A stretch of DNA of 56,269 nucleotides, taken from positions 62,501-118,769 of the forward strand of contig NW_013654601.1 in NCBI RefSeq assembly GCF_000499385.1, read 5' to 3'. This stretch comes from Eimeria necatrix. Lineage: Eukaryota > Apicomplexa > Conoidasida > Eucoccidiorida > Eimeriidae. A program made the position numbers and the translations under genes. Shown in pieces: positions 20,901 through 35,900 of the stretch. Below the pieces are notes generated by a model. It saw only the letters and a list, made by a program, of their open reading frames with translations. It had not been told where the DNA came from and did no database searches. Within the stretch, counting starts at the first letter, position 1; each line of letters opens with the position of its first letter.

Positions 20901-23900
20901 AAACTTCGGATTTGAGAGTTTCGTCGTCATGTACAAACAAAAGTTGTCGTTCCAGTCAACCTGCTTTCCCACTAAGAAAAAAATTGCACGGGAGGAAAGT
21001 GTGTCCCTTCGCATCGCTAAAAAGCCAAGCTCAGAATTTGCTCAACTGTGGAACGAAACTGATTCTTGGGGCTGACATGTGCCCAGGAGAGCTTACTCAG
21101 TGTAACAATTTTTTGTCCGTTTTGAAGCACTAAGCTTCGCTCCAAGACAGAGTCAATGGACGGGTCGATTTCAGTCTCAACTGATTCGAACAAGAATGGC
21201 TTGCCGTACTGAATGGCTAGCTCAAGGTGCTTCATGTAGTCATCCGCAAACGTCTTTATCACGAGATCGCGTTCCTCCTCTCTCTGCTGTATCCACTTCA
21301 CGGCCTGCCCACAGAGAGGGTGCAAAGCAATGGCTCATATCCTGGCACATCTGGGCTCCAGAAAACACATCTGGGCTTCATAAAACAAGGTTTGACCTGG
21401 TATATATTAAAACACTAACGGGATATTACCTGCATCTGAGGATCTATGCAGAGCGGCCAGCGGGCAGACATGGTTGTGAGGATGCCATTCTGAATGGACA
21501 TCTCGTTAGACGGCAGCCCTTCCTTATTCCACTTAGCAATATCTGCTTCACTTGTGAGCAGGCCTTCGATCCTGAATGGGCAATTTATGGGAATGCCAGA
21601 TTCTTTCACACTAGCGGCCCAATGGTCATACACCTGAGAAACAGCAAAAAATGTGTTAACGGAACGAGGGCCTAACAGACAAAAAGTTTCAAGTGTACAA
21701 GTACTGTTTCCAGTCATGCAAAATAGGCGGATGCTACTGTTTTATTGGAACAGTAGCTGCGCACTTCGAACCTCGACTGACCATTCGGTTTCTGAACTCG
21801 AGAGTGTACGGTCCTGCATACGACAGGAATGCTGCGCCAATCAAGCAGCTGCCAACCAACTTGATGCGGGTATCTCTGCAGGCCTCACGATCTTCTGTCC
21901 ACCGACGTCTTTCCGATTCAAGCCCATCTATTAATTTGCAGGCTGCTGTAAGCCTTCTTTCCATCACCTTTGCCTCGGCTTCAACCTCACGCAAAATGTC
22001 CGTTTGTTCCTTCTGTTCTGACATCAAGGCAGAAAGCTGCTCTTCCAGCTGACGGAGCTCCTCCTGCAAGATGCGAAGCGTCAAGGCTGGCTAGCAGTTA
22101 CGCAAATGCTGATGTGTATATCCTGGTACTAATCAATGTATGTATGCTGTTGGGAGAATTCTCAAAATCGAATGTAGCACGGGCAGCGTCTCATTGGGGT
22201 CAGCTCCTACCCTGATGCTGGCTAAGTTCGTCTCAGCCTCCTCCTGCTTTTGCTGTAATTCTGCAACGAGACGTCGTTTTGGCTCGACGCTCTTTGCCAC
22301 TTCGTGGTACTGAATCATCGCCTTGACCCAAGTCAACAGCCCATTCCCTGCCTTCGAAATTTTCGCCATCTTCTCGCTCCTGAATGAATCTGGATCTTTG
22401 TTAAAATACTCCATCAGCTTTTTCACTTGTCTTTCTGAGGACGGCAACAGAAGTCAAGGGGAGTTCAGAAACGCTGTTTAAGCTTTTCAGCAAGAAACCC
22501 AATAAAAATTGATACAATAGTCGCGTGTGCAAGCTCTCCACTGACCCGATATATTGTCTTTGGGATATTCCATTAAACTCTTGAGAAAGTTGACATCATT
22601 AAGCATAGCCTTGGCGCCGTTCCAGCCATCGGCTTCATTTTCTTTTCCCAATGGTCGCAGAACAACGACACACATACAAACATTCATGACGGGCTTCGGG
22701 GGAGTCATGAAAGCTTTTATTTCGGAAATGTCTTTTTTGTCAAGATTTTCAAGCGCCCTTGCTGCTGCTTCTAACGCTGGAATTGCTGCAGCCAAAGCCT
22801 CATCAGCGCTTGCTTTTTCTTGGTTTATTGTAATTTGGTCCTGTGGAGAATCACAATCGCAACATTTGTAATGTTCTTGCTTAGAAGAGAAACAAACACT
22901 ACTGCTGCGGACTGAACGCGTAGATGCGCTCTCTGTTGACTGCATTTCGCTTGCCTGAGATATCTGTCGTTCAGTGGCACGAGCCTCATCTTTCCTTTGA
23001 TTAGCTTTGGTACTTTTCTCGTTTATGCAAGATATAAGCTCTTCTATGCTTCTTTTTTTCTCATCCACAATAACCTTCTTTTGTTCCACTTGAGCGTTCA
23101 TTATCTTGACTGACTCGGCGACCTATGCCAAAATTCAAATACCGAAAAACTTATATGCTGCTCTATTTGGCGCAGAAACGCATACTTAAGCTCACGAAAG
23201 ACGACCTAGTCAAACAGCAACTGAAGCAAATACAATAAGGCATACACTGCTCATCTTCTGCAATCCCCCTTCTAGCCGAGCACTCAGTTGGTCAGTGCTA
23301 GAACGCTTTGCCTTTAGCATGCCCTTGTAAGTCTTGAGAAAGTCGAGGTAGTTTTTAGGTGTGGAAAATGTTGCACGGTCAAATTTTCTTTCAAATTCCG
23401 GGGCATATGTTGTGGTCACACTGTCATGCACGCTGACGATATGCTGTTCTATGGATGCCCGGTTTTCTTGAGGTAAATCTTCATTTTCTAGAAGCACCGC
23501 TGCGACAGCAGCAAGTGCAGACACTGGCCAAGGCTGGAACCAGTCCACACTTGTGCAAGATACGAGCCCGGGAAAGCTGCGACAGCGGTTTCTTAATGCG
23601 TTTCCAGATGGTGACATAGCAAGGAGAAGGTGTACATTGTCCCTCGCTCGGTTGATGGCATAATTCCAAAGTGAGTCCTCGCGAACCCCGTTCTCCTTGG
23701 CAGACGCTCTTACTGCGGCAATGAGGGCATCTTTTTGGTCATCAGCGAAAAGAGCTGGTATTGTGCCGATAGTCAAAATGTTGTTTATATACTCTAAGAA
23801 GCATTCAAGCTTGATGTCTGCATCTGAAAATAGGAGGCATTGCCGCTCTGTCACTGCCATTGTTATCAGCTTGCGAAGGTCCTCCTTAAAATCAGCTTCC

Positions 23901-26900
23901 CCGTAAGACCTCATCGGCGAAAGAGAGAAATGATTGTAGCTGAAGCAAAAGTGTAGGCATACAAAACACAAACATATTTAAATGAATGAGGCTCATTAGC
24001 TGCAGAAAAAGCACCGGCCGAAAAACACTCGAGGCAGCTTTCCAACGACTGGCAGGGACACACGAATACTTGCCCAGAAATGAATATTGCGAGGGTGGCA
24101 ACGCTTCGTTTGCCGGAGCCGCCAATTCCAATGAGCAGCCCGTGGCCTCTTTCCATTCTTATCATTCTGTGGACACGCGCTAGATGAGCCATGATATCCT
24201 CAAACATGACCAGGTGCATAGGCTTCCGATCAAAGTTGTGAAGCTCCAAGAGTCGCTCAAGCAGCGGCCGGATTTCTTCAAAAGAAGCATGATCGTCGTA
24301 AGTCCTATCCTAATGCAGCCATAGGACAACTCTAGAAAGAACGTCGGACTTATTTGGATGAAACACAAGTATGAGTCGTCTGCGACACTACAACTGCTGA
24401 CGTGCGCGTACGGGGCTGTCGGCTTTTTCTTCAGCTTCAATGAGCTTTAGAGCGCTCTCAAATTCCGTCCACACAATAGGATCTCTCAGCGCATGCTCTG
24501 AGAAGTCCGGGAAAGTGTCTTCTATTATTTGTTTTAGCCTTATGTGCTGCAGATAGTGCTTTTCTTCTTCGTCAATCAGCTTGTCCTCGAAAACTCGGAG
24601 GCTTTCATGCCTAGAAAAGAAAGGCAAAAGCACCACCTTATGAATCTACCATTGTTTGTGTGCTTCGTCCGCTCTTGCTGGTGGTCCGGCTCTTCCCGTT
24701 TGTTGGCTCAAAAGGTGACCTTCTTACCGCCACAAGCGAACGATTGACTTCCCGTCAATCGATGTGCGTAAATTTGCATGCCATATCCCCTGATATATAC
24801 GGGAGAGGTCGCGCATGTTAAATATGTAGTGAAACTTCTTTGGCGTGCGGGTCATCTTCTCCAACACGCCCTCATAGAGGCTCAGTGTGGCCTGGGGCAA
24901 CTTTGCGAGAACGGGCTGCAGAGCAGAATTCCCACGAAAAGCGCCTTATTGTGAACTCCAATGCTCCCACTTAAAGCCAACATTCATGAGACGCATTTGC
25001 TACTCAAGTTTTAACTACTTGGCGCTTTTTAGAAGGCTTGCCTTGAGTGCTTGACAATCAGAGCCGAACTTTATATCCAGGATGGTAGATAATATTCGCT
25101 TTATCGATTCTTGGGATGGGGAATGGATGTTAAAGCAAAAGAATTGCGAAACAGCTCTTGGGTCGATCGAGTTCCTTCCGTTGCCTGGAGGGTTCATTGC
25201 CCCAAGGAAATGGACGTCTTTCAGGATTATCTTCTCAAGGTCTTTGCCCCGTTCGTAGAAAAACATCCTTTCCATTACGAACTTGAGCAGGGCAATAGGC
25301 TGCTGGGTCCCGTAAGTGTCCACCTGAGGGTCCACCAGCATTGAATGTTGTTAATTGGGAATCTGCCTCCAGGTTGTTAGTGAAAGTATGCAGCTCCCTG
25401 ACTAGCTAAACGGTGGTGCAACGGCTGATACAAGCAAGCGCCATTTACCATTGGCATGTTGAGGTCATCCAAAAAGACCTTAAGCATCTTCCCAGAAGGA
25501 GGCCCATAGAGGCGCCCAATCCGTTTGTCAATATTATCTTCTAGGGCTTTCTGAAAGTCGAGGGAGGTAGTTCTGCTGCTGAAGTTCATTTGAAGCTGCA
25601 AGTATTTTTCACTATCAAGCGTGTTTAGCCAACTCTTTATCATCATAGACTTGGCGGTTCCTTCGGGTTTTCAAGCCACATCGCATCTGAAAACTGCTGT
25701 ATTGAGACATTTTATCCTGCTCTAAATTCTGCTCTAAACTGTACGACTAAAAATGAGCAAGGTAGGACCGTTTGTATCGGACTACGGTTCAACTTGACGG
25801 AATCAGGTTCCCTCCAATTAGACGCTTTTGGACTGACCTGACTCTCCAATGAAAAGAGTAGGAAGCGCCTTCGACGAAAAGCCTTGTAGCAACCACATTG
25901 CCCGGACAGTGTCTGTAGTCGGTACGAAAACGCTGGTGAACGACACACCTGCTTCTGGAGAATACTGCGGGATCTGAGTACCCCGAAAGGAAAAACAAAC
26001 GACAACGCACTTCGAGTAGACAGCGCGAAAGAAACGACAAGCTCTCTTACAGAAGGCACTCAGTATGTGGAGAAGGCTTTGTGAAAGCAACCCAATTTCT
26101 TCCGCGTGAAGTGCTGACCTTAGACTCCCATGAAAGCCACGCGTTTGTTGGCAGGTCATAGAAGCTATCAAAGAGACTTTGGCTTATAGATGCTTTTCCC
26201 GAGAGTGTCTTCAGGAAAACATCGAGACGTCGCTGCTCTTCACCTTTAAGGGTTGCTCCGAGGGACCAGACCAAGGAAAACAGAAACGCGTTTTCTAGCT
26301 TTTCTGCATTCGCCTCAGCGTAAACTTCATCTGGGACCATGATATCCATTAGTTTGCACAGCTGAGCAACCTGTAAATCACAGGCAGTTTGCGAAAAACC
26401 AGATTTACATAATAAACATTCAATAACTTAAGCAGTCACCCGCCTATGTGCCTCACGCCTATAATGTTGGCCCACTAATGACTCCCAGAAGACTAACCAT
26501 GCTGACGTCTGTCCTTGATATGCATTTGGCAGGCACTGGCGCTTCATCTTCTCTTCCCTTTTCTTGCAAGATGAATGCTAAGCACTGACGGACATACTTC
26601 TCGTACAAGTAGTCCAAAACTTCAAGCAGTTGCTCATTTGACTTGCTTCTCGCCCAAGTATCGTAGTAAGGTCCACTGCCAAGGTCCCTCTGGTCCACGT
26701 ATACCATTCCACAGCGCGAAACAGTGGCTGGAGAGGCATACTGCAAGTCCGAAACCTGAAACACGGTAGTAAGTGGTTGACCCCACAGACACAACGTATT
26801 ATGAGTTAAAAGCTTTCTGTAGCCTCAAAACAAGACACCGGCCTTGGTATGATGGCTAACACGTGGTAAACACGCTCTCAACTTACCTCAAAGAGCAATG

Positions 26901-29900
26901 CACAATGCTTTTCCAGCCGAATGCGTTCACCGTTTGACAATGTCAAAAGCTTGTTGTCGTCCATCACAGAATTCATGCTCTCCACCCAAACTGCGTCCAC
27001 GTCACCGTCAAAGAGAATATAGCGCTTTTCTTTTCTTCCAGGCGGTAGTGGCTGATTGGCATCGCGGAAAATCTTCGAGAGGAGGCCGTCCGTCCAATCA
27101 CGCGAGACCGGATCTGCAGATTTCATGATATAGAGCGCTGCCTATAAATAGTTTGTGACGAATCAAGCTTTATGCCCTGACAACTGCACGTTTTGGTGCA
27201 ATCTGGAGGTGTATCAGATCAATGGGTCGCAATTTTGTTTCGAGATGATGTTAGTTCCCACTTCATTACGATAAACCCTACCAAGCACTCCGTAGAGCTC
27301 ATCAGTTCCTTGGGCCTTAGGATTTATAGGAAGAATCTTCACCACTTCATCAAATGCTGCTTTATGAGCAGCTGCAAGGGTTTCTATAATCACTGTTTTC
27401 CCTCCACCTGTTGTCCCAACAACCATTGTGGAATGCCTAGTTTCCATTGTCTCATGCAGTTGAACAACTTTATCTACTTGGTTCTCGAACTCTCGCCTAG
27501 AGCGACACTTAAATCCTTTGCTTTGAAGCTCCTGAGAAACAACTACCTCACAGCAAGTCTGCATGATACCTTCTGCCCCATGCACTTTTGCATACACTGT
27601 ATACATATCCTACATGTTTAGACTGAGCCGAATGCTTGTGCTGACAGAAATTGCTCCAATATCCTCTGTGTCACAGGAATAGGCCAGAGTCTTCATTTGA
27701 TAGCAGTGCTGTCTGTGTCGCACTCTCGTTCTGGGGTTTTTTGAAAGTTACACAGCTCCCACATTTGATGGCCTACCAGCTCAACGGCCTCTTTGAGGCT
27801 AGGCAGCATCGTTCGCTCGCAGGTGACACTTGGAAATAAATCACTCAGTAGCCCAAGAAACAGGGGAACATCTGGCTTTACAAGCTTGGGAATGTTCATG
27901 TCGCGGAGGGCTCGCATCAGCAGCAATTCATCTGGGGTGTCTGGAGTCAAGCGCTTCATCGATCCAGCGATGACGAGAACGGCCTTCAGTGCCCTCAGTT
28001 GAAAATCGTAAAAGTGCTGCAGGCACATTTTCGAAAACAAAATTATGCACAGCCCTATGCCGCAAGCTCTTCGGCGCAGAGAGGTCATATAGTAGGGCGA
28101 ATTGTATCATCTCACCTGTTTTGACAACTGGGCTAGTGCCAGCCTGTACAGGACAGTCATCTTTCTAGCTAATATTCTCGCATTCTGAAAACCTTCAGAG
28201 ATTAGCATTATTTCGCATATCATGGCCATGTCTGGTACGGTCATTGTTGCAGGGCGGAAAAGAGCCTTGAGGTTATCGGGAAGCTCCGACCTGCATTCGA
28301 AATGGCAGCCTTCCGCCTTCTATAAGCCATTGTTCTCACACGTGTTCACGTCTGCCTAATTGCATGCCATTGAAGCGAGTCAAGATCGATACAACGTCAC
28401 AAGGAACCCACCGTCCTGCATATCCTGGGTTCATTGTCACGAAAATCCCGACTGTGGGCACAAACTTTAAGATCTTGCCCAGCAGTTCTACCGAACCTTT
28501 CCCGTTCTGCAAACTCGTTTGGATTGCTTTGATTTGAGCCGATACTACAGACAACACCTCTGGGTTAATACGGTTGAACTCATCAAAGCACCCCCAAAAA
28601 CCTGCAGTCCAGAAAGAACAGAAAAGCCACAGCAGAGCTGAATTTCGTCGCATGTCGCATGCATTGTAGGCGACCGTGCATTTGGAGGTACGATGCTGCT
28701 TTTAACATAGCTTTTAACATACGTAGTGGCGTTCATACCAGTCTGAACAAGCCCTGAAAAAATAGTACCCATTGCTTTGTAGTCCAGGCCCTCCCCACAA
28801 TTCTGGACGACGCAACGGGTTGCTAGAGATTTGGCCAAGTCCTTTACAGTTTCGGTTTTACCTGTACCAGCTGGACCAGCAGGAGCGCCTCCCAAACAAA
28901 ACGTGAGAGCTGTTGTGAGGGTCATGATGCATCTGTCCGTGAGAGGTGTGATGACTAGGTGGCCATTGAGACCTTGATATTCATATCCATATCTGGGGCA
29001 GAAGCGAATAAGATTGCACTGAGCAGCCAAAATAACAGAGGAATCTTGGCTACGAGAGATGCTCAGAACAGCTCCAGAGAGACATTTGGCAAAGCTGTTA
29101 CCTTACCTGAACTTCCCTGTGCACTGCCGTATTTCAATGTCGTCCATAGATATATCCCAGTAAAATCGCAACTGGCTTTCCCAGTCGAAGCTGTCAGCGC
29201 TATAAACGGCATTCTGGACGAAGCGCTCCACGAGATCACGAGCGTGCACGTCCAGAATGATGAGAGTATTCACTTTTTTCCTGGCCTTATACTCTAGTGG
29301 CTTCCTCACCACTTCGATCAAGGAGCTAACCTGATCACAGGCGTCCGCAGTGACGGCAAGCGCGCATAAATTTGCGCTTGTCGGCAAAATGGTGAAGGAT
29401 TTTAGACCGAATCTAGCATGCAGCTTGAGCGAATGGTCAGCTAGAAGGGGTTTGATGGTTATCCATTTGTGTGCTTTGTCAGCTGTCTACTACCTGCTGG
29501 CGCTGAACGGCCGCCTCTTCTCGGAGAGCGTTTTTATCTCCCTTTCCCATCCTTTCAAATGCGTCTTCAACTCGCCAAGTCCACCAGATGCACGATCCTA
29601 CACATGCGACCATGCCAAGCTGCTCGGTAACCCACTGGTTCCTGAAAGCAGCGCCTAATATGTTCAGTCTGCTATTCACCTCAATTGTGGAGCTTGCACA
29701 TTTAGGGAGGAATTCACGGGCGAAAACATCATGCAGCCTGCATCAAAATGCGCCACTCGACCTCACCTGGGCTTACAACCGTACATAAATACTCCCTTTT
29801 TTGCTATTCCATGAAGTGACGTTTTCATGGCTTCGTCAACTGCTGTCATCCATTCTTCAGCGGGTCCTTCCGCCATTACGGCCTCATAGAAGGCATAACT

Positions 29901-32900
29901 TTCGCCTTCGTCTGATTCCATTCCTGATACCTGCAGGCATGCCACTATTCCACTTTCAAAACACAATAGCAGAAATAAGGTTGGTGCCCGAAGGGCTGGC
30001 TCGGCGTGAAACTAAGTTCCGTTGTGAAAAGAATTCTTCAGTCGCGTCACCTGGCCGGAACCGTTTATTTGAAGTCGCTTGCAGTTGTCAAACAGCTTCA
30101 GCATTAATGGCTGCACTGCCTCATGGCCGCTTGACCCCAGAACTGATAGCAATTCTTCGTCAGATATGAAGTAAAACCTGCACGACAATTCACCGGATTA
30201 GCTGTGATTGAGTAAAAACGTGGCTTTTACAGCTTCTCCTGGATGAATTGAAAATTCGCTCTCACCTTGGAAACATTATTCTCTTGGCATCCAGATAGTC
30301 CGATAAGGAGCGCTGGCAACTGTCAAGCTCTGCCGCTAAACGTTTCATTTCACCAAGTCGATTTTCGAGACAAAGCGCCGACAGAACGTTTGGATTTTCG
30401 CTTGTCTGTTTCATAATGGACAGAAAGCGCCTATTAATGGCATCAAATTTCTTCGCTTCTTCAGGTAATTGCAAACGAATATCGATGGACTCGGTAAAAA
30501 TTCCGTCGAGATACATCCATTTACGTTGTACCTGCGACCAAAACGTTAACATTCTCAAGTACTTCAAGTTGGTGCATTTTGTGTGCTGTAAAACTGTACT
30601 TGACAGATTTGGGCCTTCTGCACGCTGAACTCCAAACGATGTGTCTAAGGTGGTGAGCGGGAGCATTTTTCCGTTGTTTCCAAATCAGGGTAGGTCTATT
30701 ACTTGTAACCAAGCCTCGAAGACTTCACGAATTATAATGAGAGACTTCTCCCACTTTCGAATCTTCTCTATCACCGTCGAGGCAAATCTGGAGCTTAGCA
30801 TCGATTGAAGCTGGAGCAGGTTGTCATCTAGCAGCATCCGTAAATCTTCGTTAGATTTCAGGACGTAGCGGTTGGCGTCATTCTTATACCTTGCGATCTC
30901 AATGGTTTGTTGTCTCCAGGAAGACTCAATTTTGGCGATATCTTTCTCCAGCTTCATTTCTTCCTGCAGAACTCACGAAATAAAACAGCCACATGACCGT
31001 GTTTTAAACAAAGCCAATGGAAGGAACTTCTCCAAATTTTCTAGAGGACTCTGGGACAAAGTAGAAGACATTCTAGAAGGTTCTCCAATTTAGGTAGTTT
31101 GGTCAGGTGGCAGATACGTTTGAGACACTTACAGCAGCAGCCTGGATAATTTCATTAACTGCATCTGGAAAGCGACCTAGCTGCAGGTCTAGAACATCCT
31201 GCAGCCGGAAATTTTTATTTTCGGCATCAAAATTTTGTCCCGCGGCGGCCATGAGCTCTTTCCAGTGCTGCGGCCGTATTGCCTCATTCTTCAGCCTTTC
31301 AATTAGTGGAAGCTCACTCTGAAAGTTTTGGATGAGATGCGTTACATTACTGTATGCCTGTGAAACACGTGGGTAGTCTGCGCACTATTCTCTTAACAGC
31401 CGTAAGAAGTGGTGCCGCTTTCCAGTACAGTCTTCATTTCCCCTCTATCCCCTATTCAGCTTACTGGGGAGCTTGTAACTTGAGGGCCCCCATTCTTCGC
31501 TAGGGCTTTTAGTCTTTTTTTGAACTCTTCAGCAGATTTTTGTAGCTCCTGAAAATTTTTCCCGTGCACTGAATGAAAGATTTAAAGCCTCAATTCCTGC
31601 CTGCATGCAGCTATTCTCCACCATTCAGCTACCATATTTTCACCTAGCTATTGAAAGTCTGCTTCATATGTGAGGTGCGGCTTTATCTGCATGCGCTATT
31701 GCGCACCTGGAAGTCAACTTTCGCCCAGAGCTGAGTTGCCCATTCTTGAACCATCGCATCATGATCGGCGTAGAGAGAAAATATCTGGTATTGCAGGTTG
31801 AGGTCAGCCTCAAGCTTATCTAAAATATTGAATTCAGTAACTGGAAGCGAAAACAAGTCTTCAGCATTATTAAGTTCAGCGGCCCGTTGTTTGAAGTCCT
31901 CAACTTCTTCCCTCAGCCCTCTTATTGCTTCCAGTCCCTGTTTTAAAGGGATGTCAACGGAGGAGGAGATGTCTTGGAATTTTTGCTGGAGCCTCTTGCA
32001 CTCAGCAATGAAAGCAGCAACCTGAGTGCATGCTCATGGGTACACAGCTTTTGGAGTTGTATATGCTCGCGTTTTTACCCAGCTGCAAGGCAAATGTGGA
32101 CACGCATGCAATCCTGCTTCCTACCTCTAACTTTTTTTCTCCGGCGAACTTTTCCTTTATGGAGGCGAGTTGTCGCGTTTTGCGGTGCGCCAAGTTCCTC
32201 AGTTCCTTCCATGCTTTGGGCAGAGCTACTAAGTCCTCCTTTTCCGCTTCAACTAGAGGGTATTCGTAGCTCTGGAGAGTGCTGTACATCTCTCTCATCT
32301 CCATCAGTCGTATTTCAGCATCAATGGCGCTATCATTAACAGTTGTCACTAATTCCATCAGCGCTTTGAACTTTTCCAGAGAATCGGTCTGCATTTCAAG
32401 ATTTTCCCTGCACATATTTCGTATGGAGCACTGGTAGGCTAGTACCACAACAGCAACATCGCGCCACCGAGCCACCTGCTAACCCTTATTCTCGTTTGCC
32501 TGCCACCAGTTAATCCTTACCGTCGTTCGCTTATAAGCTTCTTCAGGTCTGCACTCTCCCTCCTCGCAATTTCATGAAGGGTGTCTGCATATGCCTTGCT
32601 TAGCACCAGTGCCTGCTCTCGCAGTCCATCAATGACTGTCGCAGAGTCAAGCTGAATGAAGCCAATAGTCTGCACTTTAGGCATTGAACCTAACTCTGCC
32701 GCAAGCTGCAGACAATAATTTACACATTTTGCATACTCAAGGCGAGTCTTGCTTTATTGGGTGGATTTCGCAGAATCCAACACGATGAAAGTTCCCTGCC
32801 GCCTACTCACCTTGTCATAAGCTCGAACATAAACGTCGAAATAGACCAAGTTGGGCCGCTTTATGATGAGTTGCTCCAGCTGAGTCTTGCGATCTGGGCT

Positions 32901-35900
32901 CCACAAAGCCCAATCAGCTTCATACTTACTCCAGTTTTTTACATATTTCGTAATATGCTGCAGCAGCAACGCAGTAAAGGCTATCAGCGAGCCTAATCAG
33001 TTTATTGCGACACTATAATGCGAACAAAAATACCATAAGTGTGGGTGGGTGAATTCGCTTACTTGGAACACTCTTTGAATGGCCTGGTGCGTAGCAACAG
33101 TTGTATTGATAAGAGCAGGTATTCGAGCTACTTCGTTGTAGAAGGTAAATTGAAGTGCCGTCGTCTCATCTCCCCCTGGGATCTGCTGAATGGGAACGCA
33201 CCTGAAAGGAACACATACTTCATAAACAATCTTCTCATTAGTTTTAGGGGTGGCCATCTTACACGGTATCCAAGACGGTCGCAGAAGTGCCTACTTGCAA
33301 GTTCCATGCATCCATCTCGGGAAGTTCATTGATGACGAAATGATGTTTTGCATCAATCTGGATATGGTTTTGAAAATGGCATGAGTGCTTCCGTGAATAA
33401 CAACCTCCTTTTCGTTTAATTCCGTAGTCACCCGAAGAACTGCTGGCCAGCGGCACATTGGGGATGATAAAGTAAAAAACGCTCGAAAGCGACTAGTTGC
33501 TGCAAGGAGACAAAAAGTGACAGACATATATTTTCGGCCAAACTTGAAAAACAAGGCACTATAATTTGCAGCTGCATCGCCCGCGTAAGCGCTGAAACAG
33601 CACTCGGCCGTAGAAGTTTGTTCATTGGTCCGTGTACTTGTTTGAAAGTTTGAGGCGCACCTCTTATCAGCATCGCTGCTATTGCATTAAAAATTCTTCT
33701 CTCCCAGTAATGATAATACGCTGCCATGGCTTCACTAGAGCCAGTGGCCCTGCCCTCTAGAAGTTCCTCAATTTTTTTTAAATATGAAGTAATCGACTCA
33801 TATTTAGCTTGGAGGGCCTCAACTACACTGGCCCTGTGCTCCTCTATATATTCGTAGAAGTCCTGTCCGCAAGCAACATCTTCAGGAGATTCTATGGCGT
33901 AAGGCATAGTTCAAATGCTGCAGAATAATTGGAATATCTGCCTGAAGCATACCTGAATGGCAACGGGCTCGAATGTATCCCAGTTCAAGTCTCTAACCAG
34001 TTGCGCGTTCTCAATTTCCTTCACAATCTGCTCGATAACTTCCACATTTTTGAAAACTTGCTCGCACGTTGCTTTAAAGATAGTCAACGACTTCAGGCAC
34101 GTGTTTACAAAGTCTTCCAGCCCCAGGCTAGTCCAGTTTAAGGTGGTAAGGCCGGGAAGAACAGCCCTGAGTAGCCATGAACAACTCCAAAAGTCCGCTA
34201 GACTGCGGACATCTTGTTGAGCCTAGATGCAGTTCGGAGTGCAACGCCTAGGGTATGTGGCTGCTCCATACTGAGTGGGCCTGTCCGCCTCATCTTATAT
34301 CTAGGCACTTTCTGTTACCAGCTGCGATAAGTCAAAGAACTTAAGAGAATCGAATACTCTTGCTAGTGGAAGCTTGCCTATGAAGCTCAGCAATCTGTTT
34401 CGATAGCAAGTTTCTGTGGGCTGGAATGATACTTGAAAGCGTGGTATTCAACTTGTCCACAAGGCCTTCAAGTAGCACTTGATGTTGGCAAAACCTCTCC
34501 TGATTCGCTCACGAACAATTGGAGGAACTCGTGAAAGTCAAAAGAGCAGAACTTTCTTCCTGAGGCCGTCTGTGTTGTCCGAAAAGCTGTGACTAAAAAC
34601 AGCTGCCCTCACCTTGTGCAGAGCGACGTTCAAAACAGCTGCGGGCGCTTCTTGCACTCCTAGTTGGTTTAGATGACGAACTTCTTGCATGACAACCCAT
34701 ACTTCAGGGCGAAAGTTCACTGCGTATTTGCCATTAGGCTGCCGCTGAAGAACGTACGACTTTAGACATTCCGTAGCAGTATTCACCGCATCGACCTGCC
34801 CAATGTTTTTCAGAAGCATACATAAGCAGAAGCGAGGTCCTGCGGAATAGCCCCTGCGATTGTCATATTGCTGAAGGGAGCTCCCGCGAAGAAACGATTA
34901 GGGCAGGCGCTAGGCTGCGAGGCTAACATAAACAAACGGCATCAGGAAAGCATATATGAACAGCTCACCTGCCACTGCTTCACGAGGGAATTTTGATATG
35001 CAGTGATCGATTTTCCAAAGGAGAGGTAATTGCCGAAGACATCCTCTGCCTGATCGAAGTCAAAGACTTCTGGCATCTGCTTGAAAGCCAAGACGCTGGC
35101 TTTGAGAGCTTGAAAAAGCCCGCTTGACCACAAAATTGCGCCGGCCACGGGAGGCATGTGGCTTGGTATGGAAGGTTTATCTTTTCCTTGTTCGAACAGG
35201 TCACGCATGCGGTCTACCTCAGTATCTGCGGGGCAAACCATTGTAGTTACACACTTTCCTCTGCTATGGGAAAAACCGCAACCCTTTGAGCCGTAGTTAG
35301 TGGGCGCATTAGATGCTTTGCTCCCTAAGGGATCACATACTGAAGTGCTTGAGAATGTCGACAAACTTCTCTCCGAGCTTCACGTTGATCCTTGGTCTGC
35401 TTGCCGTAGTGGTGAAGTCCTTCAGCATTTGAAAAGCACTCAGAGCAGAACGAAGCCTGGTAAACTTTGTATCTAGAAACATTATGCAGTCATCTTCCAG
35501 CTCCTCCGTACGTTTCCAAAATTGTTTCACAACGTTGAGAACATCTTCTGAGCTGTTCTCGCAAAAAACTTTATCGGCGACAGAATCGAATAGCCCGATA
35601 AGAGCCTGAAGTTTCGCAGGACCAACAATAAACGAGCACTGCTCAGTGTAATTCGCAGAATGGATTAACTTGGCTGTTTGGAGTGCGTACAACTTAAAGC
35701 TGCTATTGATCCTCAGCCAAACAGAATGCATGCACGCCACTGGAGACAGTGCATATGTAAATGCAGGGGCAAACCTGCATATTTCCGGCCAGTTTGTTTA
35801 TCGCTCGGCGAGACCGGGTAACCGAGTGCAATTTAGGTCCTATAAAACGCTTGAATTGCCCAATCGTCTTAGCAATCTCTTCAAACTTGGAGCACATTGA

